Shown: positions 1-6,355, counted from the first letter of the stretch. The stretch is DNA of 6,788 nucleotides from an uncultured Kineosporia sp. (GCA_937859855.1 CALMAR010000280.1:4523-11310); one strand, 5' to 3'. The notes: generated by a model from the sequence alone, not told the origin. Numbers and translations: made by a program.

Positions 1-422
1 GGGACGCCGCCCCAGCCGCCGGCCAGCCCGTCGGCGGTGGGTACCAACGGCTCCAGGGACAGGCCGCCGAACATCCGCTGATCGATGAACCGCAGCTCCC
101 GCCCCAGCTCGTTGAGCAACTGCAGCCGCACCCGCAGGTGCGGTTCAGGTTCGGCGGAGGGCGGCTGGAGCACCAGCTGGCCACTCATGCCCAGGTGGGC
201 CAGCAGTGCTTCGCCGGAGTCCAGCATCAGCCAGAGGAACTTGCCCCGGCGTACGGCGTCCAGCACCTGGGTGTCCACCAGCCGGGCAGCGAAGTCGTCC
301 GGGCCGGCCAGGTGCCGCCGGACCGGACGCGGGTGCCGGACATCAACCGACGTGATCTTCGAGCCGGTCATCCAGCGAGCCAGGCCCCGCCGCACCACCT
401 CGACCTCGGGCAGCTCAGGCAC
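1..422 (-). CDS. mutM: Formamidopyrimidine-DNA glycosylase (Fpg/MutM), N-terminal part, runs off the window
   Basis: Bifunctional base-excision-repair glycosylase/AP lyase that removes 8-oxoguanine and formamidopyrimidines. About 140 codons are visible; the zinc-finger C-terminal half lies beyond base 1. The reading frame begins [14 protein letters not shown] from a GTG start. This is the Fpg N-terminus: Pro2 is the Schiff-base nucleophile and Glu3 the catalytic acid. The conserved lysine follows in RRGKFL (Lys61). HLGMSGQL (Met79) and DQRMFGG (Arg116, Phe118) correspond to the residues that fill the gap left by the flipped base. The GTG is chosen because PELPEVE must directly follow the initiator. 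It overlaps the rnc stop by 8 bases and has no clear Shine-Dalgarno site, so translation is probably coupled to rnc. Family assignment is secure; only the missing 3' end is unknown. Confidence 0.95.
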   Translation of the reverse strand, partial: MPELPEVEVVRRGLARWMTGSKITSVDVRHPRPVRRHLAGPDDFAARLVDTQVLDAVRRGKFLWLMLDSGEALLAHLGMSGQLVLQPPSAEPEPHLRVRLQLLNELGRELRFIDQRMFGGLSLEPLVPTADGLAGGWGGV

Positions 423-1164
423 GTTCGGCTGAGGGCGGAACCAGCGAGGCGGCAGCCAGTTCGGCCTGAAGTTCGGTGAAGGCGGCCGCGGCAGCGGCCT
501 GTTCGGCTTCTTTCTTCGATCGGCCGGCGCCCTCTCCGCGGCCGATACCCCGGATCACGGCCACCGCATGGAACACCTTGGCGTGGTCCGGTCCTTCCTC
601 GTCCACCTGATAATCGGGCACCCCGAGCCCGCCAGTGGCAGTGAGCTCCTGCAAGCTGGTCTTCCAGTCCAGGCCTGCGCCCAGTTCGGCCGAAGCGTCC
701 AGCAGCGAATCGACCAGGCGGTGCACCAGCTGGCTGGCCACCACGATCCCGTGCTCGAGATAGACCGCGCCGATCAGCGCCTCCACCGTGTCGGCCAGGA
801 TCGAGGACTTGTCCCGCCCGCCGCTGGCCTCCTCGCCCCGTCCGAGCATGATGAACGCGCCCAGGCCCAGCTCCCGGCCCACACTCGCCAGCGCCTTCAT
901 GTTGACCACTGCGGCCCGCAGCTTGGCCAGCTGGCCCTCGGGCAGATCGGGATGGCGCCGGTACAACGCATCGGTGACCACCAGGCCGAGCACGGAGTCG
1001 CCCAGGAACTCCAGTCGCTCGTTGGTGGGCAGGCCGCCGTTCTCGTAGGCGAAGGAGCGGTGGGTTAGGGACCGGAACAGCAGGGACGGCTCGACGGCGA
1101 CGCCGAGAACGGTCAGCAACCGGGCAGCATCGGTTCCGGCATGCTGGTCCTTCGGCGTGCCCAT
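415..1164 (-). CDS. rnc: Ribonuclease III
   Basis: Endonuclease specific for double-stranded RNA, used in rRNA precursor processing and mRNA turnover. The 249-residue length is typical for an actinobacterial enzyme. The RNase III domain carries the signature [10 protein letters not shown] (residues 48-57, acidic residues Glu49, Glu52, Asp56) and a second acidic block, [15 protein letters not shown] (Asp125, Glu128), supplying the metal ligands. A double-stranded RNA-binding domain follows from about residue 166, ending in the typical [16 protein letters not shown] (Lys217, Lys218). Start: ATG at 1164, six bases after a GGGAGA site. It lies 53 bases downstream of rpmF, in a leader with tandem repeats and an inverted repeat described separately. 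The 3' end overlaps mutM by 8 bases. All catalytic residues are present and nothing looks truncated. Confidence 0.97.
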   Translation of the reverse strand: MGTPKDQHAGTDAARLLTVLGVAVEPSLLFRSLTHRSFAYENGGLPTNERLEFLGDSVLGLVVTDALYRRHPDLPEGQLAKLRAAVVNMKALASVGRELGLGAFIMLGRGEEASGGRDKSSILADTVEALIGAVYLEHGIVVASQLVHRLVDSLLDASAELGAGLDWKTSLQELTATGGLGVPDYQVDEEGPDHAKVFHAVAVIRGIGRGEGAGRSKKEAEQAAAAAAFTELQAELAAASLVPPSAERA

Positions 1165-1217
1165 GGCCAGTCTCCCTGCCGTCTCCCTGCCGTCTCCCGG
1201 CGCTGTTGCGGCAGGGT
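1165..1217 (-). promoter_or_regulatory. rpmF-rnc intergenic leader with inverted repeat, possible hairpin switch over the rnc ribosome-binding site
   Basis: Seen: on the coding strand, CCCTGCCG (1216 to 1209), just after the rpmF stop, is perfectly complementary to CGGCAGGG. That sequence occurs twice, at 1192-1185 and 1181-1174. Pairing with the nearer copy makes an 8-bp stem with a 16-base loop. Pairing with the farther copy covers the GGG (1176-1174) of the Shine-Dalgarno site GGGAGA that serves the rnc ATG. There is no T-run after either stem, so a rho-independent terminator is unlikely. Inferred: the two pairings could give alternative mRNA structures affecting rnc translation or offering a processing site. 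RNase III is known to autoregulate through hairpins in its own leader in Escherichia coli and Streptomyces. Confidence 0.4.
1170..1198 (-). repeat. 11-bp tandem repeat (2.6 copies) containing repeated Shine-Dalgarno-like sites upstream of rnc
   Basis: On the coding strand the unit GGGAGACGGCA occurs at 1198-1188 and again, perfectly, at 1187-1177. A partial third copy, GGGAGAC, lies at 1176-1170. Each copy brings a GGGAGA core; only the last is correctly spaced (6 bases) for the rnc ATG at 1164. The 11-base period shifts frame, so the upstream copies do not serve other in-frame starts. Confidence 0.85.
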
Positions 1218-1424
1218 CTACAGGTCTTTGACCTTGCGGCCCTTGTACTCCAGGTACAGGGGCGTGCCGGCCGAGTCAGTGACCACCCGGGCGTGATGCG
1301 GGCGTGAGTAAGTGACACCGCCACCGGCAGCTGCGGTGCTGGTGAGCGCGGCCGGCTCCGCCTTCCACTGGGCCCGGCGGGACCGCGTGTTGCTGCGGGA
1401 CATCTTCCGCTTCGGAACAGCCAC
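1218..1424 (-). CDS. rpmF: 50S ribosomal protein bL32, long cysteine-free form
   Basis: Structural protein of the large ribosomal subunit. The N-terminus [20 protein letters not shown] is the bL32 signature, with basic residues that thread into 23S rRNA. The protein has 68 residues, somewhat longer than the 55-60 common in the family. It contains no cysteine, so the zinc-ribbon version is absent. The second half, rich in Ala/Gly and ending [14 protein letters not shown], is unlike the zinc-containing C-terminus. The start is GTG at 1424, three bases after the yceD stop, with a GAGAGGG site inside the end of yceD. yceD-rpmF adjacency is one of the most conserved gene pairs in bacteria and supports co-transcription. 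The family call is firm; the C-terminal variant may simply be clade-typical. Confidence 0.95.
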   Translation of the reverse strand: MAVPKRKMSRSNTRSRRAQWKAEPAALTSTAAAGGGVTYSRPHHARVVTDSAGTPLYLEYKGRKVKDL

Positions 1425-1427
1425 GAT

Positions 1428-2021
1428 TTAGCCCTCTCTGGTCTTCTCCGGATCGCCCGGTGCGGACGGCCCAGACTGCATCCCCTGCTCGAGGATGCTC
1501 TGCAACGCCGACCAGCGCGGGTCGGTCACCTGGTGCTGATGTCCCGGGTCGTCCGCCAGGCGCGCTCCACACTCGGAGCACAGGCCCGGGCAGTCCTCCC
1601 GGCACACCGGCTGGAACGGCAGTGCGGGCACCACCGTGTCGCGCAGTGCGGGCTCGAGGTCGATCAGGTCGTCGTCCCCGAGCTCACGTACATCGTCGTC
1701 ATCCTCACCCGCGCCGGCGCCCCGGTCCGGATAGGCGAACAACTCCATGATCGGAACATCCAGATCGAACCGGACGTCGCCCAGGCAGCGGACGCATTCA
1801 CCGGCTGCGACCCCGCGAATGGTGCCGCTGACCAGCACGCCTTCCATCACCGCTTCAAGCCGGAGATCCAGTTCGAGGGGCGCACCCTCGGCCACCCACA
1901 CCACATCCGTGCCCAGTCCGCTGGGTGCGGGCAGAGTGAGGGACGCCGTGCGCATGGTACCGGGACGCCGGGCGAGATCTCGGGTACTGAGAACGAACGG
2001 CGACCGGGGGTCGGTGCGGAT
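1428..2021 (-). CDS. yceD: YceD/DUF177 family protein, probably initiated at an ATC codon
   Basis: Conserved protein nearly always encoded next to rpmF and linked in other organisms to 23S rRNA or large-subunit biogenesis; the biochemical role is not settled. The frame encodes 197 residues from 2021. The N-terminal stretch DPRSPFVLSTRDLARRPG, then APLELDLRLEAVMEGVLVSG, matches actinobacterial members. Cysteines sit at 76 and 79 (CVRC) and at 140, 144, 148 and 151 (CREDCPGLCSEC), a probable metal-binding set; an acidic stretch lies near 105-118. The first ATG (1955) would remove the conserved first 22 residues and has no ribosome-binding site. Upstream the frame is open to a TGA at 2066-2064 but holds no ATG, GTG or TTG. 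The best start is ATC at 2021, six bases after AAGGAG. A conservative annotation would be 1428-1955 (175 residues). rpmF follows after three bases. Confidence 0.88.
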   Translation of the reverse strand: MRTDPRSPFVLSTRDLARRPGTMRTASLTLPAPSGLGTDVVWVAEGAPLELDLRLEAVMEGVLVSGTIRGVAAGECVRCLGDVRFDLDVPIMELFAYPDRGAGAGEDDDDVRELGDDDLIDLEPALRDTVVPALPFQPVCREDCPGLCSECGARLADDPGHQHQVTDPRWSALQSILEQGMQSGPSAPGDPEKTREG

Positions 2022-2119
2022 GGTGCACTCCTTGAACAGCCGAATCAGTTGGTGCCGACGGAATCAGCCGAACTGACCCGATCGAGCCTCACGAACCTGA
2101 ATGAGACCGACTAGGAAGA
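2022..2119 (-). other. Intergenic region upstream of yceD-rpmF
   Basis: This 98-base gap is the longest untranslated stretch in the window and the natural place for a promoter of yceD-rpmF-rnc-mutM. I see no convincing -35/-10 pair. A TAATCT hexamer at 2122-2117, overlapping the sepIVA stop, resembles a -10 element, but its best upstream partner (TTGGGC, spacer 18) is poor. Short related sequences (TCAGTTCGGCTGATTC and AACTGATTCGGCTG) recur near 2079-2035 without clear meaning. No rho-independent terminator follows sepIVA. Confidence 0.35.
2028..2033 (-). promoter_or_regulatory. Ribosome-binding site AAGGAG that decides the yceD start
   Basis: AAGGAG on the coding strand is a near-perfect Shine-Dalgarno core. 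The six-base spacer TGCACC places it for initiation at ATC 2021-2019, in frame with the conserved YceD N-terminus. The only ordinary start codon nearby, GTG at 2028-2026, overlaps the site itself and is in another frame. This is the best ribosome-binding site near yceD, which argues for the non-standard start over ATG 1955. Confidence 0.65.
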
Positions 2120-2884
2120 TTACTGCAGGGACCCGCTGCGGCCCAAACCGGCCGGTTCGGCCTCGCCCCGCAGGTCGATCACCTGAGGCCGCAGCCCGGC
2201 CTGCTGATTCAGGTCGTTCAGGTCTTTCCGGCTGGAGAGAGCGGCTGGCTCGGCCGGTTCAGCGACCGGATCCTCATCCTGGACCTGAACCGGGATCTCG
2301 GTCAGGTCGTAGCCATCGATCTCGGCGTCCGGCCCCAGCTCATCACTCTGGTCGTCCAGCTCCCGGCTGGCTCGGTAGGCGTCGTCCACCGCGTCCGCGG
2401 CATCGGCCAGCCCGCTCTCCTGGGCGAAGGTGTCGAGCTCGGACCGCTCCTGCAGGCGGACCCGGCCATTGCTGACCTGACCCAGGCAGGCCTCCAGATC
2501 ACTCTGGAACAGGGCCAGCCGCCGATCGCAGTACTGATCGGCCGAGCGCAGCAGCCGGGTGGCCTCGGCCCGGGCGGCGTGCAGGATCGCGTCCGCGCGG
2601 GCCTGGGCGTTGGCCACGATCACGGTGTCCTCGATCATCGCCTCAGCCTGGGACCGGGCGTTCTCCAGCAACTGCTCACCCTCGCGCTCAGCGGTGTCCA
2701 GCACCTCCTGGTGGGCGACCAGAAGCTGGGTTGCCTCGTCCAGCTCGGCCGGCAACTCACCCCGGGCCCGCTCGATCAGCGACAGCATCTCCGCCCGGTT
2801 GACCATGCAGGACGCCGACAGCGGTACCGAACTGGCCCGGCCCACGGTGAGCGCCATCGTGTCCAGGGTGCGGCGCAGACTCAT
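2120..2884 (-). CDS. sepIVA: SepIVA-type DivIVA-like coiled-coil protein (Rv2927c family)
   Basis: Predicted cytoplasmic coiled-coil septation factor. The mycobacterial homologue is a DivIVA-like protein reported at the septum and needed for division; that role is transferred by family here. The 254-residue product has a short N-terminal segment, then SSVPLSASCMVNRAEMLSLI (18-37) and a GELPAELDEA motif (42-51), closely matching the start of Rv2927c as I recall it. A long charged helical region rich in Glu, Gln, Ala and Arg (about 50-150) looks like a coiled coil. The C-terminal 100 residues are acidic and probably disordered. No signal peptide or membrane segment is seen. Start: ATG at 2884, five bases after GGAGG; the GTG at 2890 is rejected because it overlaps that site. 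Such proteins are often mislabelled ATP synthase subunit B. The gene sits between coaD and yceD, 33 bases after coaD. Confidence 0.85.
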   Translation of the reverse strand: MSLRRTLDTMALTVGRASSVPLSASCMVNRAEMLSLIERARGELPAELDEATQLLVAHQEVLDTAEREGEQLLENARSQAEAMIEDTVIVANAQARADAILHAARAEATRLLRSADQYCDRRLALFQSDLEACLGQVSNGRVRLQERSELDTFAQESGLADAADAVDDAYRASRELDDQSDELGPDAEIDGYDLTEIPVQVQDEDPVAEPAEPAALSSRKDLNDLNQQAGLRPQVIDLRGEAEPAGLGRSGSLQ

Positions 2885-2917
2885 CGGCACCTCCAGCGAA
2901 AGCGCTACACAACCGGT

Positions 2918-3436
2918 CTATTCGTCCAAGTGGTTGTCAGTCTGACCAACCGGCCCGACTCGTTCCAGGAGGCGCGCCAGAACAGATTCCGGGATCAGTC
3001 CGGACACGTCGCCCCCATAGCTGGCCACCTCCTTCACCAGCGAACTCGAGACGTGTTCCAGGCCGGGGTCACCGGGCAGGAACACCGTCTCGATTCCGGA
3101 CAGGTGCCGGTTCATCCTCGCCATCGGCAGCTCATAGGCGTAGTCCGGGCCGCCCCGCACACCCTTCACGATCGCGACCGCACCGGCCCCGGCGCAGAAG
3201 TCGGTCAGCAGCCCGTCCGGCACCGCCTCGGCCCGTACCGGCCCAGCCAGGTCCAGTTCGTCCAGGCTCTCCTGGAGCATGGCCAGCCGCTCCGGGGAGC
3301 TGAACACCGGCCGCTTGCCTGGATTGGTGAGTACGGCGACCACCACCTGATCGAACAACCTGCTGGCCCGGGCGATGACATCCAGATGTCCGTGGGTGAC
3401 CGGGTCGAAGGTGCCGGGGCAGACGACGACAGTCAT
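2918..3436 (-). CDS. coaD: Phosphopantetheine adenylyltransferase (CoaD)
   Basis: Transfers AMP from ATP to 4'-phosphopantetheine, giving dephospho-CoA, the penultimate step of coenzyme A synthesis; a cytosolic nucleotidyltransferase usually acting as a hexamer. At 172 residues it is slightly longer than the usual 155-165. The nucleotide-binding motif is PGTFDPVTHGHLDVI (residues 7-21, Thr9, His15, His17). IVKGVRGGPDYAYELPMARMN (89-109) forms the substrate pocket, and VSSSLVKEV (129-137) is the C-terminal phosphate-binding signature. The extra length is a short polar tail ending QTDNHLDE. Start: ATG at 3436, ten bases after rsmD, with no good Shine-Dalgarno site, suggesting coupling to rsmD. 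The rsmD-coaD pair is common across bacteria. No catalytic residue is missing. Confidence 0.97.
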   Translation of the reverse strand: MTVVVCPGTFDPVTHGHLDVIARASRLFDQVVVAVLTNPGKRPVFSSPERLAMLQESLDELDLAGPVRAEAVPDGLLTDFCAGAGAVAIVKGVRGGPDYAYELPMARMNRHLSGIETVFLPGDPGLEHVSSSLVKEVASYGGDVSGLIPESVLARLLERVGPVGQTDNHLDE

Positions 3437-3446
3437 GCGGCCAAAG

Positions 3447-4049
3447 TTAGGGCAGCCACTCGGCCTCCCAGACCGTGGTGTCGCCGTAGCGGCGGACCGC
3501 CCGCCGGGTCAGCCCGGGCGGCCATTCCGGCTCCAGCGCCCGCGAACTGCGCTCGAGCAGCACCAGTGCGCCGGATTCCAGCCAGTTGCCGGTGATCAGC
3601 CCAGCCAGGACGGCGGTGAGCTCGCCCTGACTCAGGTCGTAGGGCGGGTCGGCGAACACCAGCGAGGCCGTGGACGGCGATCCGCCCTGAACACCCGGGC
3701 GCTGGGACAGCACGCCAGAGCCTGAGCGGTTCAGGAACCGCTGTACGGAGGAGAGCACCACCGTCACCCGCGGCAGCGCCAGCGCACTGACGTTCTGCCG
3801 GGCCGCATCGACGGCCTGGCGGGCCGAGTCGACCAGCACCACCGAGGCTGCGCCCCGGCTGGCCGCCTCGAGTCCCATCGCACCGGATCCGGCGTACAGG
3901 TCGAGCCCCTTGGCGCCCGCCAGCCGGGATCGGGCATCCAGCGCACCGAAGATCGCCTCACGCACCCGTTCGCTGGTCGGGCGGGTGACATCGCCCTTGG
4001 GAACCACCAGACGGCGCCCCTTGGCCAGACCGGCCACGATCCGGGTCAT
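3447..4049 (-). CDS. rsmD: 16S rRNA (guanine(966)-N(2))-methyltransferase RsmD
   Basis: SAM-dependent enzyme that methylates N2 of G966 in 16S rRNA during small-subunit assembly. The 200-residue protein begins MTRIVAGLAKGRRL and has RPTSERVREAIF (23-34). The SAM-binding motif I is LDLYAGSGAMGLEAASRGA (49-67), followed by VLVDS with the acidic ribose ligand Asp74. The catalytic motif is DPPYD (134-138), and the conserved end reads RRYGDTTVWEAEW. A slightly long Gly/Ser-rich loop (about 108-128) precedes DPPY. Start: ATG at 4049, which overlaps the recG stop in ATGA and has GGAG five bases upstream inside recG; the frame is open further upstream, but that part is out-of-frame recG. coaD follows 10 bases later. 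Confidence 0.96.
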   Translation of the reverse strand: MTRIVAGLAKGRRLVVPKGDVTRPTSERVREAIFGALDARSRLAGAKGLDLYAGSGAMGLEAASRGAASVVLVDSARQAVDAARQNVSALALPRVTVVLSSVQRFLNRSGSGVLSQRPGVQGGSPSTASLVFADPPYDLSQGELTAVLAGLITGNWLESGALVLLERSSRALEPEWPPGLTRRAVRRYGDTTVWEAEWLP

Positions 4050-6355
4050 CCACGCTCCAAGTAGGCCTCGCGGTCCTCGTCCAGCCAGACCCGCAGCGCC
4101 GCCAGCAGGGCCGGCTGGCCGGCCAGCTCCCCGTCCGACTCGACCACCGCGGTCGCCTCGTGCCGGACCGTCTCGATCAGCTTCTCGTCCCGCAGGACCC
4201 GCAGCAGCCGCAGCGACGACCGCCCGCCGGACTGCCGGTTGCCCAGCACGTCCCCCTCCCGCCGGTTCTCCAGGTCGACCCGGGCCAGCTCGAACCCGTC
4301 CAGAGTGCCGGCGATGGCCTCCAGCCGCTCGAACGCGGGTCCCTCGCTGACCTCGGTGAACAGCAGGCACAGGCCGGGCACGCTGCCGCGCCCGACCCGG
4401 CCGCGCAGCTGATGCAACTGGGAGACGCCGAACCGATCGGCGTCCAGCACCACCATCGTGCTGGCGTTGGGCACGTCCCCGCCCACCGCGATCACGGTGG
4501 TGGCGACCAGGACGTCGATCTTCCCGGCCGCGAACCGGCGCATGGTCTGGTCGCGATCGTCGGCGGGCATCCGGCCGTGCAGCGCCTCGACCGCTAGCCC
4601 GGCCAGGGCGGGCAGTTCTCGTAGCCTGGCCAGCTGCTCCAGTACCGCCGCGCCCGGACGGCGCTCCTGATCGGCGGCTTCGGCGGCTTCGGCGGCTTCG
4701 GCCAGAGCCGGCTCGATCGCCTCGCCGGCCTGCTCGGCCGGGTCGGCCGGGTCGGCCGGGTCAGCCGGCTGCGACGGTTCGGCCGGCTGATCGTCTGCTT
4801 CGTCGTCCGCACCGATCCGCGGGCAGACCACAAACACCTGATGGCCGGACGCGGCCTCCTCCTGCACCCGTTGCCAGGCCCGGTCCACCCAGCGCTGATT
4901 GGCGGCTGGCACGACCGCGGTCGAGATCGGCGAGCGCCCAGCCGGCAACTCGCGCAGGGTGCTGATCTCCAGATCACCGAACACGGTCATCGCGACCGTG
5001 CGGGGAATCGGGGTGGCGGTCATCACCAGCAGATGCGGCGCCGCTTTCGCCTTGCCTCGCAAGGCGTCTCGCTGCTCGACCCCGAACCGGTGCTGCTCGT
5101 CCACCACGATCAGGCCGAGATCGGCGAACTGGACCCGCTCGGCCAGCAGGGCATGCGTGCCGACCACGATCCCCGCTTCGCCAGACGCCGCCTCCAGCAA
5201 TGCCTTTCGCCGCGCCGGGGCGGAGAGCGAGCCGGTCAGCAAGGTGACCCGGGTGCCGCGGTTGTCACCGCCGAGCATGCCAGCCTCGGCCAGTTCCCCG
5301 AGCATGCCCATGATCGAACGATGGTGCTGGGTGGCCAGCACCTCGGTGGGGGCCAGCAGCGCCGCCTGGCCGCCGCCGTCGATCACGCTGAGCATGGCCC
5401 GCAGTGCGACCACCGTCTTGCCCGAGCCCACCTCACCCTGCAGCAACCGGTGCATCGGCCAGGTCCGCGCCAGGTCATCGGCGATCTGCGCACTGACTTC
5501 GTGCTGACCGGAGGTCAGGTTGAACGGGAGCCGCTGGTCCAGTTGCGTCACCAGTCCGCCCGGCGCGGCCTGCCGTGGCACGGCGGCCAGTTCGTGATCA
5601 GCCCGGCGGCGCCGGGCGAGTGCCACCTGCATCACGAACGCCTCTTCGAACCGCAAGCGGCGCTGGGCCTTTCGAGCCTGCTCGAGGTCGTCGGGCCGAT
5701 GAATGGCCCGCAGTGCGGTGGTCAGATCCATCAGGCCGTGCCGGGCCCGGATCTCGGCCGGGATCGGGTCCTCCAGGCGGCCCATGGTGTCCAGGATGAC
5801 CTGGACAGTGCGACCCAGCGCCTGCGAATCCACCGCCGCGGTGGCTGGATAGACCGGAATCGGCCGGGCGGCCCGGGCGCGCAGGGCGTCCTCGTCGCCC
5901 TCGTCGACGTCCTCCAGCAGCTCGTAACTGGGCTGAGCCAGCTGGCGCTGCCCCCGGTACATGCTCACCTTGCCGGTGAACAGGGCCCGCACACCGGGAC
6001 GCAGCCGCCTGTTGTGGTACGGCACGGCCGCGAAGAAGGCCAGGTGCAGCTGACCAGAGCCGTCGGTGACCACGACATTCAGCATCGAGCGGCCGCGCTG
6101 CATCATCCGGGTCCTGGCGGTGGCGACCTCGGCCACCAGGGTCACGTTCTCGTTGTCGGGCAACGCGTCCAGGACGGTCAGCTCATTGACCTCGATGTAG
6201 CGCCGGGGGTAGTGCCGGAGCAGATCACCGGCGGTGGTCAGCCCGTACTCCTTCTGCAACCCCTCCAGCGCGCCCTTCTTCCGGAAGTACTGCGACAGAG
6301 ACTCTTCCAGTACCGGGCCGCGCCGCAGGGCCGAGCCCAGGTCCCGCTCAGCCAT
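4046..6355 (-). CDS. recG: ATP-dependent DNA helicase RecG
   Basis: Superfamily 2 double-strand translocase that regresses stalled forks and processes Holliday junctions and R-loops. The protein has 769 residues. An N-terminal wedge/OB region (about 60-160) includes HYPRRY. Helicase motif I is GEVGSGKT (Lys313), motif Ia APTEVLATQHH, motif II DEQH (419-422) followed by RFGVEQRDAL, motif III TATPIPRT, and motif VI QLHQLRGRVGRG (about 645-656). The C-terminal translocation motif region reads REGDVLGNRQSGGRSSLRLL. Two features are unusual: an acidic Ala/Pro-rich insertion at about 516-570 encoded by tandem repeats, and motif V reading TTVIAVGGDVPNAS where the family has VIEVGVDVP. Start: ATG at 6355, one base overlapping the upstream stop (TGATG); GTG at 6358 is an alternative. 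The end overlaps rsmD by four bases. Confidence 0.97.
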   Translation of the reverse strand: MAERDLGSALRRGPVLEESLSQYFRKKGALEGLQKEYGLTTAGDLLRHYPRRYIEVNELTVLDALPDNENVTLVAEVATARTRMMQRGRSMLNVVVTDGSGQLHLAFFAAVPYHNRRLRPGVRALFTGKVSMYRGQRQLAQPSYELLEDVDEGDEDALRARAARPIPVYPATAAVDSQALGRTVQVILDTMGRLEDPIPAEIRARHGLMDLTTALRAIHRPDDLEQARKAQRRLRFEEAFVMQVALARRRRADHELAAVPRQAAPGGLVTQLDQRLPFNLTSGQHEVSAQIADDLARTWPMHRLLQGEVGSGKTVVALRAMLSVIDGGGQAALLAPTEVLATQHHRSIMGMLGELAEAGMLGGDNRGTRVTLLTGSLSAPARRKALLEAASGEAGIVVGTHALLAERVQFADLGLIVVDEQHRFGVEQRDALRGKAKAAPHLLVMTATPIPRTVAMTVFGDLEISTLRELPAGRSPISTAVVPAANQRWVDRAWQRVQEEAASGHQVFVVCPRIGADDEADDQPAEPSQPADPADPADPAEQAGEAIEPALAEAAEAAEAADQERRPGAAVLEQLARLRELPALAGLAVEALHGRMPADDRDQTMRRFAAGKIDVLVATTVIAVGGDVPNASTMVVLDADRFGVSQLHQLRGRVGRGSVPGLCLLFTEVSEGPAFERLEAIAGTLDGFELARVDLENRREGDVLGNRQSGGRSSLRLLRVLRDEKLIETVRHEATAVVESDGELAGQPALLAALRVWLDEDREAYLERG
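4671..4703 (-). repeat. 9-bp in-frame tandem repeat in recG (Glu-Ala-Ala linker)
   Basis: On the plus strand TCGGCGGCT is repeated perfectly at 4671-4679, 4680-4688 and 4689-4697, with a partial TCGGCC after it. It encodes the EAAEAAEAAD run at about RecG residues 552-562. The unit is a multiple of three, so copy-number change would not shift the frame. Confidence 0.9.
4734..4769 (-). repeat. 9-bp in-frame tandem repeat in recG (Ala-Asp-Pro linker)
   Basis: On the plus strand TCGGCCGGG occurs at 4734-4742, 4743-4751 and 4752-4760, followed by a degenerate copy, TCAGCCGGC, at 4761-4769. It encodes the PADPADPADPAE run at about RecG residues 529-541. It lies 30 bases from the EAA repeat in the same linker, but with a different unit. 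Confidence 0.9.

Noticed and set aside
368..1324. A 318-codon minus-strand frame overlapping rpmF, rnc and the start of mutM
   Set aside because: It is out of frame with three confidently identified genes and is rich in Arg, Gly and Pro, typical of a frame-shifted reading of G+C-rich coding DNA.
2117..2145. Possible promoter TTGGGC-18-TAATCT near the sepIVA stop
   Set aside because: Only three of six bases match at each hexamer; too weak to list as a promoter without transcript start data.
2909..2937. Inverted repeat ACAACC/GGTTGT around the coaD stop, considered as a terminator
   Set aside because: The stem is only 6 bp with a 17-base loop, partly inside coaD, and no T-run follows on the coding strand.
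2579..3595. A 338-codon open frame on the plus strand across sepIVA and coaD
   Set aside because: It lies antisense to two recognised genes and spans their boundary, with shadow-like Arg/Gln/His composition.
4050..4370. Upstream extension of the rsmD frame into recG
   Set aside because: The extension is recG read in another frame; the RsmD N-terminus MTRIVAG and a GGAG site fix the start at 4049.
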